Below are positions 1 to 12,152 of a stretch of 64,000 nucleotides of DNA, in pieces (within the stretch, counting starts at the first letter, position 1; every line of letters starts with the position of its first letter). The notes beneath the pieces are model-generated. The model saw nothing but the letters and a program-made list of their open reading frames with translations. It was not told where the DNA came from and made no database searches. The translations under genes were made by a program, and so were the position numbers. This stretch comes from Lingula anatina (lineage: Eukaryota > Brachiopoda > Lingulata > Lingulida > Lingulidae): assembly GCF_001039355.2 (NCBI RefSeq), contig NW_019776020.1, positions 73,264-137,263 of the forward strand, written 5' to 3'.

Positions 1-718
1 GCAAGTCTTTTATGGAGATGCTGTGTACATAAAAGGGCACATTTAGGGGCACACATGCATAAAAGAAGTTAAACATTACCTGTAACACAGGTAAATATTG
101 CTTGGTAAAAATCACTGGTGGATGAAGACTGTGATTTTTGACGATTTGAAAATGGTATTCGAAAAGACAATTCTGATTTACAAACCTGAGTGTAAAGAAA
201 ATTTAAAAGTAGACTGCACAATTTGGCTGTGGTGAGGATACGTCAAATAGTGCTTTGATTTAGGATCTGAAGGACAAACTTTAAATCCAACAATTCCTGC
301 TTTTAAACCTACTTCACGAAGTTGTGTAGTATAAATTATAGTAAATATTTAGAGCACAAGCTGTAATTTTCCATCACCATTAGTTTACAATTACAGCCAA
401 AGTGGTCACAGGCCTTAATCAGACTGTGGTGAGCAGATGTCGACATTCACTGACTGCTAGGTGGTATAGTGTCCAGGACCCTGTTATGTCAGGTAAAGTG
501 ACCCCACCACCCCCCAACCCCATCCCCAGTGCCCAAGTCTGGCTGATGCTGATTGTCTCTCATATCACTGGACCAACATGCTGTCAATTCATGAAAACAT
601 TTGCAAAATGGATATGTTCACATTGTAGATCTATCATACTAGCTATTGTGCACTAACTCCAGACACGTCATTCTGTTATTCTGACTGCATTCAGCGAGAG
701 TCCCCAAGGAGTTAGTGC

Positions 719-887
719 CAGGGGCGGATCCAGAGATATTTTATGACAGTCTTCTAAATTATCTTTGTTGATCCATCCTCTGTTTTTGACCGTCTTCCGA
801 CGGAAAATTGCTAGACACCCATCAATGTAAACTTGAAAATCTGACCGTCTTCCAGAAGACCCAGAAGACGGCCTAAATCTGCCCCTG
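719..887. repeat. MITE, CAGGGGCGGAT family, copy 1
   Basis: About 169 bp with terminal inverted repeats: it starts CAGGGGCGGATCC and ends TCTGCCCCTG. Internally it has the shared text GTCTTCCGACGG and AGAAGACGG. It is flanked by the direct repeat AGTGC on both sides (714-718, 888-892). Related copies lie at 4542-4706 and 14583-14750. There is no coding capacity, so it is a non-autonomous DNA element; the superfamily is not certain, though the CAGGGGC ends recall hAT-type MITEs. Confidence 0.75.
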
Positions 888-2029
888 AGTGCAAAGTAGC
901 TACTACGACAGACACATTGTGATTGCACTCAATAATGGTACATTTCTTTAAATTGCAATTCGCTGCTACTTACCAGGTACTACTAGTTCTCTATATCATG
1001 AAAACGAAACAGAAGCTTAAAAAACACCTTGGTAAATTCAATGTACAATTCAACTCAGCCAAACACTGCAGCATACCAATCACAGTCCATGAATGTGCAT
1101 CACACCATCTCCAGCACACCTGAATCGCGTTATTACAAAACCGTCAATTACTTATAGCTAGGCTTCCTGTTACATGAAACTTCGATACTTGTCAGTTTTC
1201 ATGTGCTGTTCCTCTCGACTCCTGTCATCTTTACAGTCTGAGAGCGTTCAAACACGCAAATACTGACAATGCTGCCGGTGATGAACAATAAAATTTTCAA
1301 GAAAAGCTAAAAAAATTGTCACATTGGTCCAAGGGACTGGCAACAAGTTTAAGAGGCACTGTTATGAATGTAAAGTTTGTCAAGCAAAAAAAATCCTTCA
1401 GTTTGGCAAATTTTCCATATCTGCCAGAAAAATGCATACTGCCTGTACCAAGCAATTTTGAGAGAGAAAGAGAGAGAGAGGGGGGAGGGGGCTTTTTGTT
1501 AACAAGTGGATCTTTTTACCATAATGGCATAGAACCAAGATCAAATTTTGATTCCTAGACAAAATAGCTATTCCTAAACCCCTAAACTTGCAGTAAGAGG
1601 ATATTTATGTTCATTATTCTTTAAGAAAGGGACATGCTTCTGAGATATCATCTGAGAATGTGGTAAATAAATAAACAAATAAACAAACAAATACATAAAT
1701 AATACTAGCCAAAAGGCAATCTTTCCAATTATTAAATTAATAAAAACAAAAACCGCTAATTTTAAAGATACCATCAATAAATTTTCTATTTTGCTGCAAC
1801 CTTATCTGCTGTCTGATTATAAAAGGCAGATGAAGAGGTGATATCATCTTATTTATATTACAGTATGGGAGATAAAAAGCATCATCCGTCATTGTTATTT
1901 GTCATTTGTGTCTCTATGATTTACTGATGATTTATGCTAAGAGAAAAAACAATTTAATCTAATTTGATAATCATAGCTAGATATATAACATAATATATGA
2001 CAACAGTATGGTTGCTGTCAATAGATTCT

Positions 2030-2030
2030 G

Positions 2031-2065
<35 letters not shown>

Positions 2066-2094
2066 CGTGTATGCCTGTGTGTGTGTGTGTGTGC
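2030..2094. repeat. GT/GC microsatellite
   Basis: Alternating GT run with a short GCGCGC interruption. Reading frames across it on both strands are low-complexity artefacts. Confidence 0.9.
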
Positions 2095-2760
2095 GCATGT
2101 GAGCATGTACTAAGTATGTTAATATATGTGTGTGCATTGTGCACACAAACTATGGTACAGAGAGGATATTTTAATATTTCTATTTTAAAAATGTCATATA
2201 CATTCTTCATAAAAATCATAATACTGTATACCTCATAAGAAATATGATGAAAAAAATCTCCACAATAGCAGAACATTATTGTGAGTCAAAAAATGTTGGT
2301 TTCAAAGCAGGAGGTACTATAAGGCTTCTACTAGGTCTAGATACAGAAATTTCTCATTAAATTTGAACAAAATTTAACGTGTTTCCCAAAACACATTCTA
2401 TGAGAAATTCATTTTAATAAAAAAAATTATTCCAAAGTTATGAAAAGATGACTGGCTTTGTGTCAGGTAGTTTTTTTTTCATAAAATCTAAAAAAAGAAA
2501 TCATACATTAGAATAAGTAGGTATGAAATTTGTGAACATTTACCGTAGATTGCCAAACCTTTACAGGACCACTGAACAGATCTTAGTCACAGTTGTCTCC
2601 TTCATTTAATAATTTATAACACAAAAAAGAATGGTTTGATGTTTTGATCATTCCACAAACATGTTTGCTCAAGCCACAAAACTTATTTTCCACCACATCA
2701 ATGAGAAAGAGAAAGAGTTCTTCCCCAAAATATTGACTTCTAAAAGAAGATAATTTTTAG

Positions 2761-2858
2761 AATCATAAAAAATGTGGACATGAGATGGGTCCGAGCTAGC
2801 ATCTCCTACAATCATAAAAAATGTGGACATGAGATGGGTCCGAGCTAGCATCTCCTAT
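2761..2858. repeat. 49-bp direct duplication
   Basis: Two adjacent, practically identical 49-bp copies, beginning AATCATAAAAAATGTGG at 2761 and again at 2810. Recent local tandem duplication in non-coding DNA. Confidence 0.85.
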
Positions 2859-3232
2859 ATATATTTTAAGTTCATATCTGTCACATTAAGAAGGGATACA
2901 CTCAAAATGTTCTTGAATGGATTCTAAGCTGTAAGAAGGGAATACCAAAGTGACAGACAGACAGACAGACACATGAATTTCAATGTCTTACCTGACCTAT
3001 TCTTTTTCTTTAATTTTCTTAGTTTAAGTGGAATATTTTAGGGTAGGGTCAACTGAAGAGAATTTTTCCCCACCATAACCACCAAAACCACAACAATAAG
3101 ATTACTGTGCACTGGACTTATACATATTCATAAAAAACTGCCTTTCCTAACATGACTTCTACAAAGGTCAAGAAGAAAAAAAGTTGCGATCACCATTCCT
3201 TTTTTTTCCTTTTCGGACAGGTACCTCTAAGG

Positions 3233-3530
3233 CAGGGTTCCCATACCTAGATTGATCTAACAGGATCAATCCATCTCCAAGGGGTTTCTCGCTATATTGC
3301 CTTCAGCTTAAGCAGCTTAGATGTCAGGCACACCTACTGAAGCTGCAAAACTACAATTAATTACCCCCTAGCAGCTTCAGTAGGCGTGGCAGATATCTAG
3401 GTCGCTTAAGCTGATTGCCTTTTAGTGAGATTCTCATTGGAGATGAATCGATCCACAGTTGGCACGTTGGGGTCTGGAAATGGTCCCTAAGTGCACTCAG
3501 GGTTTGAGGCCTATTGGAAACCAGAGTCCC
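3233..3530. repeat. Diverged inverted-repeat element
   Basis: Contains paired segments about 'GATCAATCCATCTCC' and, on the far side, 'GGAGATGAATCGATCC', with internal arms around CAGCTTCAGTAGGCG. It resembles the family seen more cleanly at 15207-15421, 19990-20206, 25511-25726 and 40755-40977. Ends are not clear. Confidence 0.4.
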
Positions 3531-3696
3531 AAAAGTACTTGTGGTGTGTGATGTCGTAACTACCACACTTCCTGTGAAATATTAACAGCGAGGAAACGTT
3601 TCTTACTTGGCACGCTTCAGGCACTCGTAGCATGATACTTGAGCTAAATGCTGAAGATGAGTTTATGAAATTTTGAAAAATCACAGTTTTGACTAA

Positions 3697-3811
3697 CAAT
3701 TTGGATTCTGTGAATAATTTTATAACAATTTGGATTCTGTGAATAATTTTATAACAATTTGGATTCTGTGAATAATTTTACAACAATTTGGATTCTGTGA
3801 ATAATTTTACA
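3697..3811. repeat. 28-bp tandem repeat, four copies
   Basis: Four head-to-tail copies of a 28-bp unit that starts ACAATTTGGATTCTGTG and ends in an AT-rich tail. Non-coding minisatellite. Confidence 0.85.
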
Positions 3812-4541
3812 CCTTTTTTAAAACTAAAATGTATGATGGAGTCCTTTCTCAACCAAAATATTGATATTTTTCAGAAGATGCCAAACAGAGCCAACGTAAC
3901 TTGGTTGTACTAGTACATAGTTAAACTGCATGTTTAAGCTTCACTCCATACATCTCATCCTTAATTAACTTTCACATGCTTGCATGTCTGACTAACGACA
4001 AAAAAATCATTAATGGAATTATCGGGTAAAAAGCACTACTGAGGAATGTTTTTTTTTTTTTTTTTTTTTTTGCTTTACATTTTCAGACATTCTGTGAAGT
4101 AAATCTATAAAAGCCACATGCTGTGTAGTGTGTATAAGTAATTAGCCATTTTCAAACCATTTTCCATAAAAAAGGTTTTAATTCTTAGTGATGATAGTAG
4201 AAGCAGAACTTCAACCTTCTCATTAGACAAAAATGTGCAGTGGGCGTCGTCCAGGTGACTGAAAAAATCGTCTACAGGGTATTGCAATCAATTCATTACT
4301 GCCTGGAGTTTGAAAAACTGACAATTCTAGGTCTAACCATTCCAAATATAACTTTTAATTGGCTGGCTCCAGTGTGCTACAAAAACTAGTTACATTCGAG
4401 ATATCCTGAGGCGAAGGTGCAAAGCTCTTGATAAGGAAAAGATCAGTCTAACGCACCATAACTGAAATCAGCCAATCCATCAAAAGCTTTGCTCCAAGAC
4501 TTGTTTCTTATCGGTTGACAAATCCCGCGTGAAGCACATGA

Positions 4542-4706
4542 CAGGGGCAGATTGAGGTCGTCTTCTGGGATTTCTGGGCCATCAGATTTTCAAGTTTTCA
4601 ATGACTAGCATCTTATTTTTTGGTTCGGAAGATGGTCAAAAATAGAAGGTGGATCAACAAAGATGATTTGGAAGAATGTCAGAAAATACCTCTGAATCCG
4701 CCCCTG
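4542..4706. repeat. MITE, CAGGGGCGGAT family, copy 2
   Basis: Starts CAGGGGCAGATTGAGG and ends AATCCGCCCCTG. It shares the internal TTTTTGGTTCGGAAGATGG-type motif with the copies at 719 and 14583. Flanks CATGA/CATCA are only an imperfect target duplication. Confidence 0.65.
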
Positions 4707-7700
4707 CATCAATGTGATCATTATGGTGCTGTCATTGGGCACTGGTCATCTTCAATACTGATCTGTAAGCATCAGTGACTGATGCCCTCTGGCGAGTGAT
4801 TTTGAGAGAGGCTAAAAAATCAAAATCTTATATTCCCTTAGAGATATGAATTTTTTTTTCATGTTGGACACACTCCAGACTGGTGGAGAAGAGGCGAGCT
4901 CCAGAACAACAGTTAATTAAGTTTTGTTTGTTTGTTTCAAAATGTCCACATTGATTCAATACAAACAAAAAAGGTTCAAATCCCTCTCCTACTCCCAAAA
5001 CCTTCATCATAAATATCAGAACGCATCTAAAATGCACTATCAGTATTCAAACGTATATCAAAACCACATAATACATTCACAATCCATTTTATATGTCAAA
5101 GTATGTAATAATAATTTGGGAAAACTATTCTGAGACTAATCTTGTAATCAAAATCAGTCTTGACGATCATTAAGGTGGGTGTAGAAAAAGAATATTATGA
5201 TGACAAGAGACATTTCAACCTGACATGACTTAGGGTGAACACACGCAGAATACTAATGAAAGGAATGTACCATCCTTTAGGTGGTTCAGACAAGGACAGC
5301 TTCTGACTGGAAGTGGGGCTTAGTAGGGCTTGTTTCCAATGAAACTATTGTATTACCTAGATTGATCCAACTCTGCAGGGACTCTTGCTGAATGCAATCA
5401 GATTAATAAATTAGCATGCGGTGCTGCCTCCTGGTGTTGAGAAGAATGTACAGAAAAGCTGATGATTATACTAATGTGTAGAAAACAGCAGTTTACCTCA
5501 TATTGCTCAATGTTGTTTTTTATGCAATCTGAGTAAATGACAGCACAACACAGGTGGATTGGACCAGTTTCTAGTCTTTTATTACTACTTAAAAAGTAAA
5601 TTGATTCTAAAGAGAATAAACAGGACAGGTTTTTACTTACTTGGCTCTATATTTTCACCACTACTCCACATGAGATATTAAAACCCTATTTCACCATAGT
5701 CTAGTCTTTCACGATGACAAGTACACATGGAAATTATTTTTTGTAATCTGACAGAAGTTAGACCAATTTTCGTTCCAAATCAGCCATGTCTGAGCAGGCC
5801 TTGAGCTATCATCCTCCCCTGTCCTGTGTACATTCTTAATGTATGAAAACACAGCTATCAGCAAGCATTGCCCATCATCCAGTCATAACTATGATATGCC
5901 AAATAAATCTTATTGCCCACACCTCCCAAACTTTTCCTCTCTCTGGAATTTTATCTAGCCACTATATTTACATGAATTTTGAAAAATATGTTTGGGGTTT
6001 GCCTGTATTTTCTTGTTTCAAACAAATAACCTTCTGGTACTTATATCAAACCAATTGTCCTTGTTAAACTTTTCCCTCATCACCTTCAGAGTGGACATAT
6101 GCATAAGACATAAATAAACTGAATACACAGATAATTCTTATTAACTGCCCTTCTGTCTTGCTTTATCAGTTACAAATAAAAGTACACCTGTGGGTACATC
6201 CTTTTAAAGAGTCACAGGTTGTTGATCATAATTTACTGGCCATGGAGGGTGACACTTAAAAGTGTGTACCATACATGATATATGTCATTACTTTTTGTTT
6301 TCCGCAACATGCACTGGTAGTTCTACCCCTATAAAAAAAGTTACTAGTACTTTCATGTTTATCTACTGGTCAAGGGCAGGTGAAAAATGTATATTTATCT
6401 TTCTTGTTTTTAAACAGGGTTTCTTTATGTCCAAGGATCCTTGAAGCACTAACATGAGAAATTTATCACATTCAGTGACCTGCTGTAGCAAAGAAAGACC
6501 TTGAATATATTATTTTTAAAAATATTTAAAAGATGCTCCACAAAATTTATAAAGATATGGTGAAAATTCAGTACAGTATTTCAGAAACACTAACTAAAAA
6601 TTGACTAAAACAAACTTTTAATACATTTCATTAAAAAATTGATGATGTCAGACATTTTGAACACTCTTACCGCAGTTACACGAGTACATCTTCCATCCAA
6701 TACCTCTTTGTGAAAAACAAGATTCTTGAACAGACAATCATTGCATTTAATTATTCTATTCCACCTGAGGGCACAATAATTGTAAGGAAATTAGTAAGTG
6801 ACATTTTCCTTGACTAATAAATTTAGTCACCTTTACTCATTTCCCTATATAAACATCTGGAAATCAATAATAAACATGGATGACAGGGCTGAGAGAGAAC
6901 ATACACCAAATGTCCAATGGCAGATCATCACACTACTCTTGTGAGCATTTTACAGTGTGCCATATTCTTTCCATTAAAATTTAATTACATCAGCCTTTCC
7001 ATTCCTCAACCCCCCCCCCCCCCAAAAAAAAAAAAAAAAAAGGCTAGATTTTTTTAGGGGGGGGATAAAAATGCATCCTACACACTCTTTTAAAGATAAT
7101 TTTAAAAATCTGTACACGATATCAGATGTTATATTCACAAGACCTTTTTCAACACAAACAACACTATCAGTTCTGCTATTATGAGAATGTGACTGCACAT
7201 CTCAATCTCTAGTACACTAGTTAGTATGTTAAAAGTATCAAGCATCTCTAGGTTAAAGACTAATTATGCAGGTAAATTGCTATGTTTACATTTGCTTAAC
7301 TTAAATTCTCCATGTATCCTTTTCTGCGCTGAACTTAATCAGAGCAAATCAAGTTAAAAGCGGTTATTGTACATTACACAAAGAGCGTCTGCCACTTATG
7401 AATGATAATATGCAGAGGTAGGTCACAGATACTGGTGCGTTTGTTTATTTCCTCACAGTTAATGTAGCTGGGTAAACAAACAAAGAAACAATCAGTTGAT
7501 TGTGGTAACATGGGGCATTTTCCATGCACTAAGTTTTCTCCATATTTAGACGAAACCACAGCGCACGCTGCAGCAATGCCATTTATATTACATTAACTAA
7601 TGAATGAGTCACTGCCAACTGCGCCGAGGCAGCTCCTACTACATGTACTAGCACTAGTACACAGGCGAGCCCTCGTACACAAATAGATGCGGTGTGTTCG

Positions 7701-7789
7701 CTGCAATTTCAGCACTGACACGCGAAAAAACTCTTATTTCAATTAATGCCCTTATAAATATCTCGTTGCTTTAAGTCTGTGTTTAATGA

Positions 7790-7970
7790 AATGGGTACTT
7801 ACCACGTGGACTGAAGGTTTTCTGCAGGTGGATACCGTCGCCGATTCATTCACCGGCCATGATGGGTGGCTACCGAACACGCATGCCCAGATTGTGGCTT
7901 CCGGATGTCATTTCACCTATGTCGCGCGACGCAAGTGGGAGTGGCGTTTTTCAAGTGATATCACTTGAGA
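7790..7970 (-). promoter_or_regulatory. Promoter-like segment and candidate first exon
   Basis: On the minus strand this CpG-containing stretch carries an ETS-like CCGGAAG, an NRF1-like GCATGCG, a YY1-like ATCATGGCCGG and then a strong splice donor, CACGTG|GTAAGTAC, near 7803. A perfect 16-bp palindrome, CAAGTGATATCACTTG, lies at its upstream edge. The set looks like a TATA-less housekeeping promoter with a 5' non-coding exon reading left. No matching coding exon was recognised to the left, so the gene is unknown. Confidence 0.3.
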
Positions 7971-10244
7971 GAGTATGTACAGTTAAACATATTAGACACG
8001 ATAAAAAGCAGCTCATTAAAAGCATAAACTATCAGTTTATTTGAAAATAGCTCAGATTTTGTGGAGTTTTTAATAATTTTTTTTTTACATTTTGAAAAAT
8101 AAATTAAAAAAAAAAAGATAACCCTAGGCCTAAATCAAGGTAAGCCTCTAAGGCAGATTCTTTGAAGTCGAAATTAATGCAGTTTTGTTACTCATCAACT
8201 ATTCGGCTTCATTATGAATGTTTAAGATATATTAGAGGACGATCCGAAATAGAAATCCGAAGGCCTAGGATAGATCTGGGGTACATGTGCGGCAACTGAC
8301 TTTAATGGCAAGAAATGACTTTTAAAAATCAAACGGTCTTCTCGATATTGGCGTAGACAGAAGTTTTGTGAATGGGAAAGTTTTGAAAGAAAATATCAGA
8401 ATTGATAACGAAATCCATATTGTGTGTGAGAGAGTGAGATAGAAACAGAAAAGAATGACAAAAAAGGAGGAATGAGAGAGAGAGAGGTGCTTGTGAGGGG
8501 TAAAAATGCAGGTTAATCTTATCATTTGGCATAATAACACTCTGTCTTAACGTGCCACCCAAAAGCGACTTGTATAATATAGGCAAATAGGCGAATCCTT
8601 CTACTGGGAAAGGAGGGGGCGTGTTTAAATGACTCTCATGAGTCTCCAATCGCGTGGCATATATACTTTTAAAGAAAACAAATTCAGATAAATTGCGGGT
8701 GCGTAGATTTCCCCGCTTAAGCCAACAATGAACAAAGATGGCCCAAACTTGCCCAACAGAGGAGTGCCTTCTCTGAAAGTGGCTGGCAAATTGCGACAGA
8801 TGTGCCGACAGCATTGAGCGTTTATGACAGACAGAGCAGCAACTGCGTTTGGTGAAATAGGGGCATTCACGTGTACAATGCCCATGGGCGTCCGCACAAA
8901 ATTTTCCAGGGGGGGGGGGGGGGGGTCAAAGTCATTGAAGGGGGAGATAATGATTGGTCCGATACCCGCAATAAAATGCAGTTAAAAAATTCCGGGGAGG
9001 GGGGGGAGTCAAGTGACCCCACTGACCCCCCTGCGGACGCCCATGACAGCCATGGCCTTCGGTAAAAATCTGACTTCCTTTAACTGACGTCTTGGCTAGT
9101 GGACATTTGACATTATGTCATATGAACAAAACTAAATCACAGCAAGGGGAAATTATTTTGAGAGACTGGCTTTTCAAAACACAAAAGCCATAACAATGAC
9201 CAATATAAATTTCTCGATTATATGGAGAGTTATTAAAAGTCTAATAGGGGCCTACGCGCAGATAAGAAAAGGAACTGTGCAAAATCTGAAAGAAAATCTC
9301 TTCGTGTTGAGCAACAAAAATTAACTGAACAAAATGACTCACATAGTACAGACGGTGAAAGAGGCGGCAGAGACAGTGCGTTGATCTGGCTATTGTGATC
9401 GTCTGAAGAGAAATTCAAACGCATGAGCCAAAGCGATTTCTGCAGATATCTGACATCATAAGGCACAAATAAGAACCGTGAGTTACAATGTGATTATTCT
9501 TTTATTATGCTTGAAAGTCAAAATATGCATGAATGCCTCTTTTAAATTTCCTTTTTCTGAAATTGACGATTGTTTTTTTTTTCTTTCGTTGATTTAGTTA
9601 TAAGATTTTAAAATTTTGTCTTCTGAAATTGATCTTAAGAATGATAGAAATCTCTGTCAAAAGCAACTGCAGTTTGTTCTCAATCGGGCTGAAGATAACA
9701 AATGGCAATTATACATCGTTTATGAGGCTTGATCGTGTAATTCAGTTGTCATTTAAAAAAATGGTGAAATTAGTGTAGGCCTATGTCTTAATCTGCAGGC
9801 CAAGGGTAATCCATAGGCCTAGGGCTATTGCTATTGCAAGTGCACATTGCGCTATGAACGGAATTGAAGAGGTACGTTGGCATCTCCAATGTTTTGAGGA
9901 AAGAGTTTTCAATTTTTATCAGGAAAAGAATGTAAATTACAACATAACAAGTGAAAGCGTATTCGTGTGCTTGGCATATAAGGCTGTTATCGTCTGCTTT
10001 CTGTCTTCTCTTGGTCAATCCATTGGCCAGCTGCAGCAACAGTAAGGGCTGAAAAAGCTCAAGAAATATAGGTGCGTTTTGTGATTAAAACGCGAAAAGG
10101 ATCAAGATCTTAATGTGAAGATCGCGTTTTCCTTTTGATAACGTTTTTATAAGAATCTGAACCAATTAAGAGGTTAATGTCTCTACCTTCTCCCAAAATA
10201 ACCCACATCTTAGAACTGATGGCGCAACCACGACGTTTTCAATG
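7971..10244. other. Non-coding stretch with one MITE
   Basis: Overlapping open frames on both strands (for example 8329-8897) show no domain, and one runs into the MITE at 8883. A 63-codon open frame at 9854-10045 (+) has no support beyond being open. Nothing else recognised. Confidence 0.45.
8883..9045. repeat. MITE with CATGGGCGTCCGCA ends
   Basis: Left end CATGGGCGTCCGCA is mirrored by right end TGCGGACGCCCATG, a perfect 14-bp terminal inverted repeat. The inside is G-rich, with a long G run near 8910-8926. About 163 bp and no coding capacity. Confidence 0.75.
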
Positions 10245-12152
10245 TCAATGTTCATGATCATGATCAATAATCGAAATATTTCTAAAATTTGAGTGCGAGC
10301 AAGGGCAATCATCTGCTGTTGGGCAGGTGATTGAGAATACAAGCACTGGTATAAGACTGACCAGTAGCAGGACAATGACTCCAATGATAATAACAATCTT
10401 GGTATGTTCTGGTGACACCCGCTGCTTGGAGACAACACCAACGCGCGCCTTAGGCTGCTGCATCAAAAAAGTCAGCATTAAAATCATCCCGCAAACGGCA
10501 CTGAGTGCGATCACCCACTGATCGCATTTTATGTGATCGTAATCCATGTTTTCCTCGTCGTAACGGATCCCTTTCATGTTCCCAACGATGTTCCAAAAAA
10601 TCAGCATCACGGTGCTCAGCGTCACAGTAATAATCCAATATTTGTCAATGGTAACGCCGTGCCAATGGGAAAAATAGCCTCTTGATCGACAAGGCGCGGT
10701 GTAAAACACGCCCATTGTTACATCCCACCCAAATTCTGCGTTCTCTGGTTGATCGCCTTGAAGCACACGTGACTCTACGTCACGGCGCAGGTGCGTGTAC
10801 GACGATTGCAATTTGATCAGAGCCGCAGAAATGGCGTACCATGGCGGCAAGAAAATAATTCCGATCCGTAAAATCTCAATAACGTTCCGAATCCAATTCA
10901 GAAAGTCGTTGTCTTTGCCATTGATGAAGACATTGGAATATATAAGCACAGTTCCCGATCCAAAGTACATTATATGGATAATAAAGTTATCTATTTCAAG
11001 TAAAGAATCGGTTTGTCGCCAAAGAAATTTTTCCTTGATGATTCGAAGTGATTTTACGGGTCCAAATCTTTGCATTTTCTCCCTAAATCGGTCAAGTAGA
11101 CGGGCGTGGCATTTGATGTATTGGGCAATGACAAGGCTCGCCGTCCCGTATGCTAAAACGGGTAGAAATAAGATAACGTTTATGGGGAAAGTAACGCCGT
11201 AACATTCCGCAATAGTTCTCGGAATATGTTCATCCTTTGCTACGTTAAAAAAGAAAAGGTCCACTTTAAACTCCTGGTCAGTTGCACAGTCCAAACTTGT
11301 GTCAATGATATCGATGCCAACGAACAAGCAATAGTAGAGAAACAGCTGAAAAACCGGGCGCATCTGAGAACGGCTGGCGATGTTCCTTCGGACGCTGAAC
11401 AACTTGAATCGCGAAAAATTCCTCAACCAGCGAAGCGCGTGGTAAAACTGGTTGAATATGACAAACTGTACCAGAAGGTAATACAGAAGAAACAGCGTGG
11501 TCCCAGAGTTGCAGTATAGCTTCAACTTGTCACCGAGGCGACTGCTTGGTATGAAACCCAGCATACATACGATCAAGATGAAAGCGTAGGAGAAGCAGTA
11601 AAGCATCCCTAGCGTACATAGCACTAGCCAAATGTAGTATCTCCAGCGGCCTGGGTAACTTTTGAATCGGTCTTTTTCTTGCGTCAGAAGGGTAAAATCG
11701 TCCAGAAGTTCTCGGTCGACCATGATGCTGTTTCTCTGGGCTACCTCCTTGAACGGGTTCGGGAGCCCAAACATGGCCACCAGAGACGCCACATCCGGGA
11801 CTTCAGGAAGAACATCAGGCTGTTTTTTACTGCGTCTCGTTTTCACGAACTGAAGTCCCACGTCTTGGTTTTGACCGAAGACCAAACTGCCCAGACTGTC
11901 TTCGCTAGCCTGTTTATTTGAAGAACTGTCTCTGGAAATGTCGGGTCTTGAAGAGAAATCATCACGAGAAGAAAAACCGTCGACAGAGTAGGAGTCCTTG
12001 TGGATCACACTTTGGGCAAGAACGCCGAGTTCATTTTGTTCTAAATCCGTTTCTGTATTTTCCCGCTCTTTGATGGAAGCGTCATTTCTGATGTCCATCA
12101 AAAACCGCAAATGCCTAGAAGGGCTAGCTGTTTCCTCTTGAATGTCGGCCAT
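10245..12152 (-). CDS. Unrecognised multi-pass membrane protein (intronless)
   Basis: A single uninterrupted 635-residue frame. The first ~165 residues are polar and Ser/Asp/Glu-rich, likely cytosolic. They are followed by about nine hydrophobic segments near residues 171-200, 217-240, 265-283, 320-346, 388-409, 423-446, 503-524, 545-564 and 583-609. The tail is short, with Cys (CPTADDCPC) and ends HDHEH. The start ATG is in a good context (GAAATGG). I do not recognise the family: no ion-channel, transporter or GPCR signature is visible. The count and the long N-terminus are loosely like invertebrate gustatory-receptor-like or other orphan multi-pass proteins, but this is only a topology argument. 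Being intronless beside an exon-rich neighbour suggests either an old retrocopy or a naturally intronless receptor-type family. Confidence 0.8.
   Translation of the reverse strand: MADIQEETASPSRHLRFLMDIRNDASIKERENTETDLEQNELGVLAQSVIHKDSYSVDGFSSRDDFSSRPDISRDSSSNKQASEDSLGSLVFGQNQDVGLQFVKTRRSKKQPDVLPEVPDVASLVAMFGLPNPFKEVAQRNSIMVDRELLDDFTLLTQEKDRFKSYPGRWRYYIWLVLCTLGMLYCFSYAFILIVCMLGFIPSSRLGDKLKLYCNSGTTLFLLYYLLVQFVIFNQFYHALRWLRNFSRFKLFSVRRNIASRSQMRPVFQLFLYYCLFVGIDIIDTSLDCATDQEFKVDLFFFNVAKDEHIPRTIAECYGVTFPINVILFLPVLAYGTASLVIAQYIKCHARLLDRFREKMQRFGPVKSLRIIKEKFLWRQTDSLLEIDNFIIHIMYFGSGTVLIYSNVFINGKDNDFLNWIRNVIEILRIGIIFLPPWYAISAALIKLQSSYTHLRRDVESRVLQGDQPENAEFGWDVTMGVFYTAPCRSRGYFSHWHGVTIDKYWIITVTLSTVMLIFWNIVGNMKGIRYDEENMDYDHIKCDQWVIALSAVCGMILMLTFLMQQPKARVGVVSKQRVSPEHTKIVIIIGVIVLLLVSLIPVLVFSITCPTADDCPCSHSNFRNISIIDHDHEH

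Larger units (their letters stand above)
1..7789. other. Gene-poor, repeat-bearing stretch
   Basis: No coding exon could be supported on either strand. The stretch is AT-rich and holds two MITE copies of one family (719-887, 4542-4706), a weak copy of a second inverted-repeat family near 3233-3530, short tandem duplications, a GT microsatellite and a poly-C/poly-A tract at about 7010-7041. If the promoter-like sequence at 7.8-8.0 kb is real, this stretch could be the first intron of a minus-strand gene whose coding exons lie left of the window. Confidence 0.5.

Noticed and set aside
1977-2276. Frames rich in CVCVCV or HTHTHT
   Set aside because: GT microsatellite translated in both directions.
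4105-4287. Possible minus-strand exon with an acceptor-like TTTTTTCAG
   Set aside because: No recognisable domain, no matching donor or neighbours, short frame only.
8329-8897. Overlapping minus-strand frames of 72, 161 and 90 codons
   Set aside because: Low complexity from GAGA/TCTC tracts, overlap with a MITE end, three frames open at once and no domain.
9854-10045. 63-codon plus-strand frame near the 3' side of the membrane-protein gene
   Set aside because: Open frames exist on both strands here and neither shows a family, splice or promoter signal.
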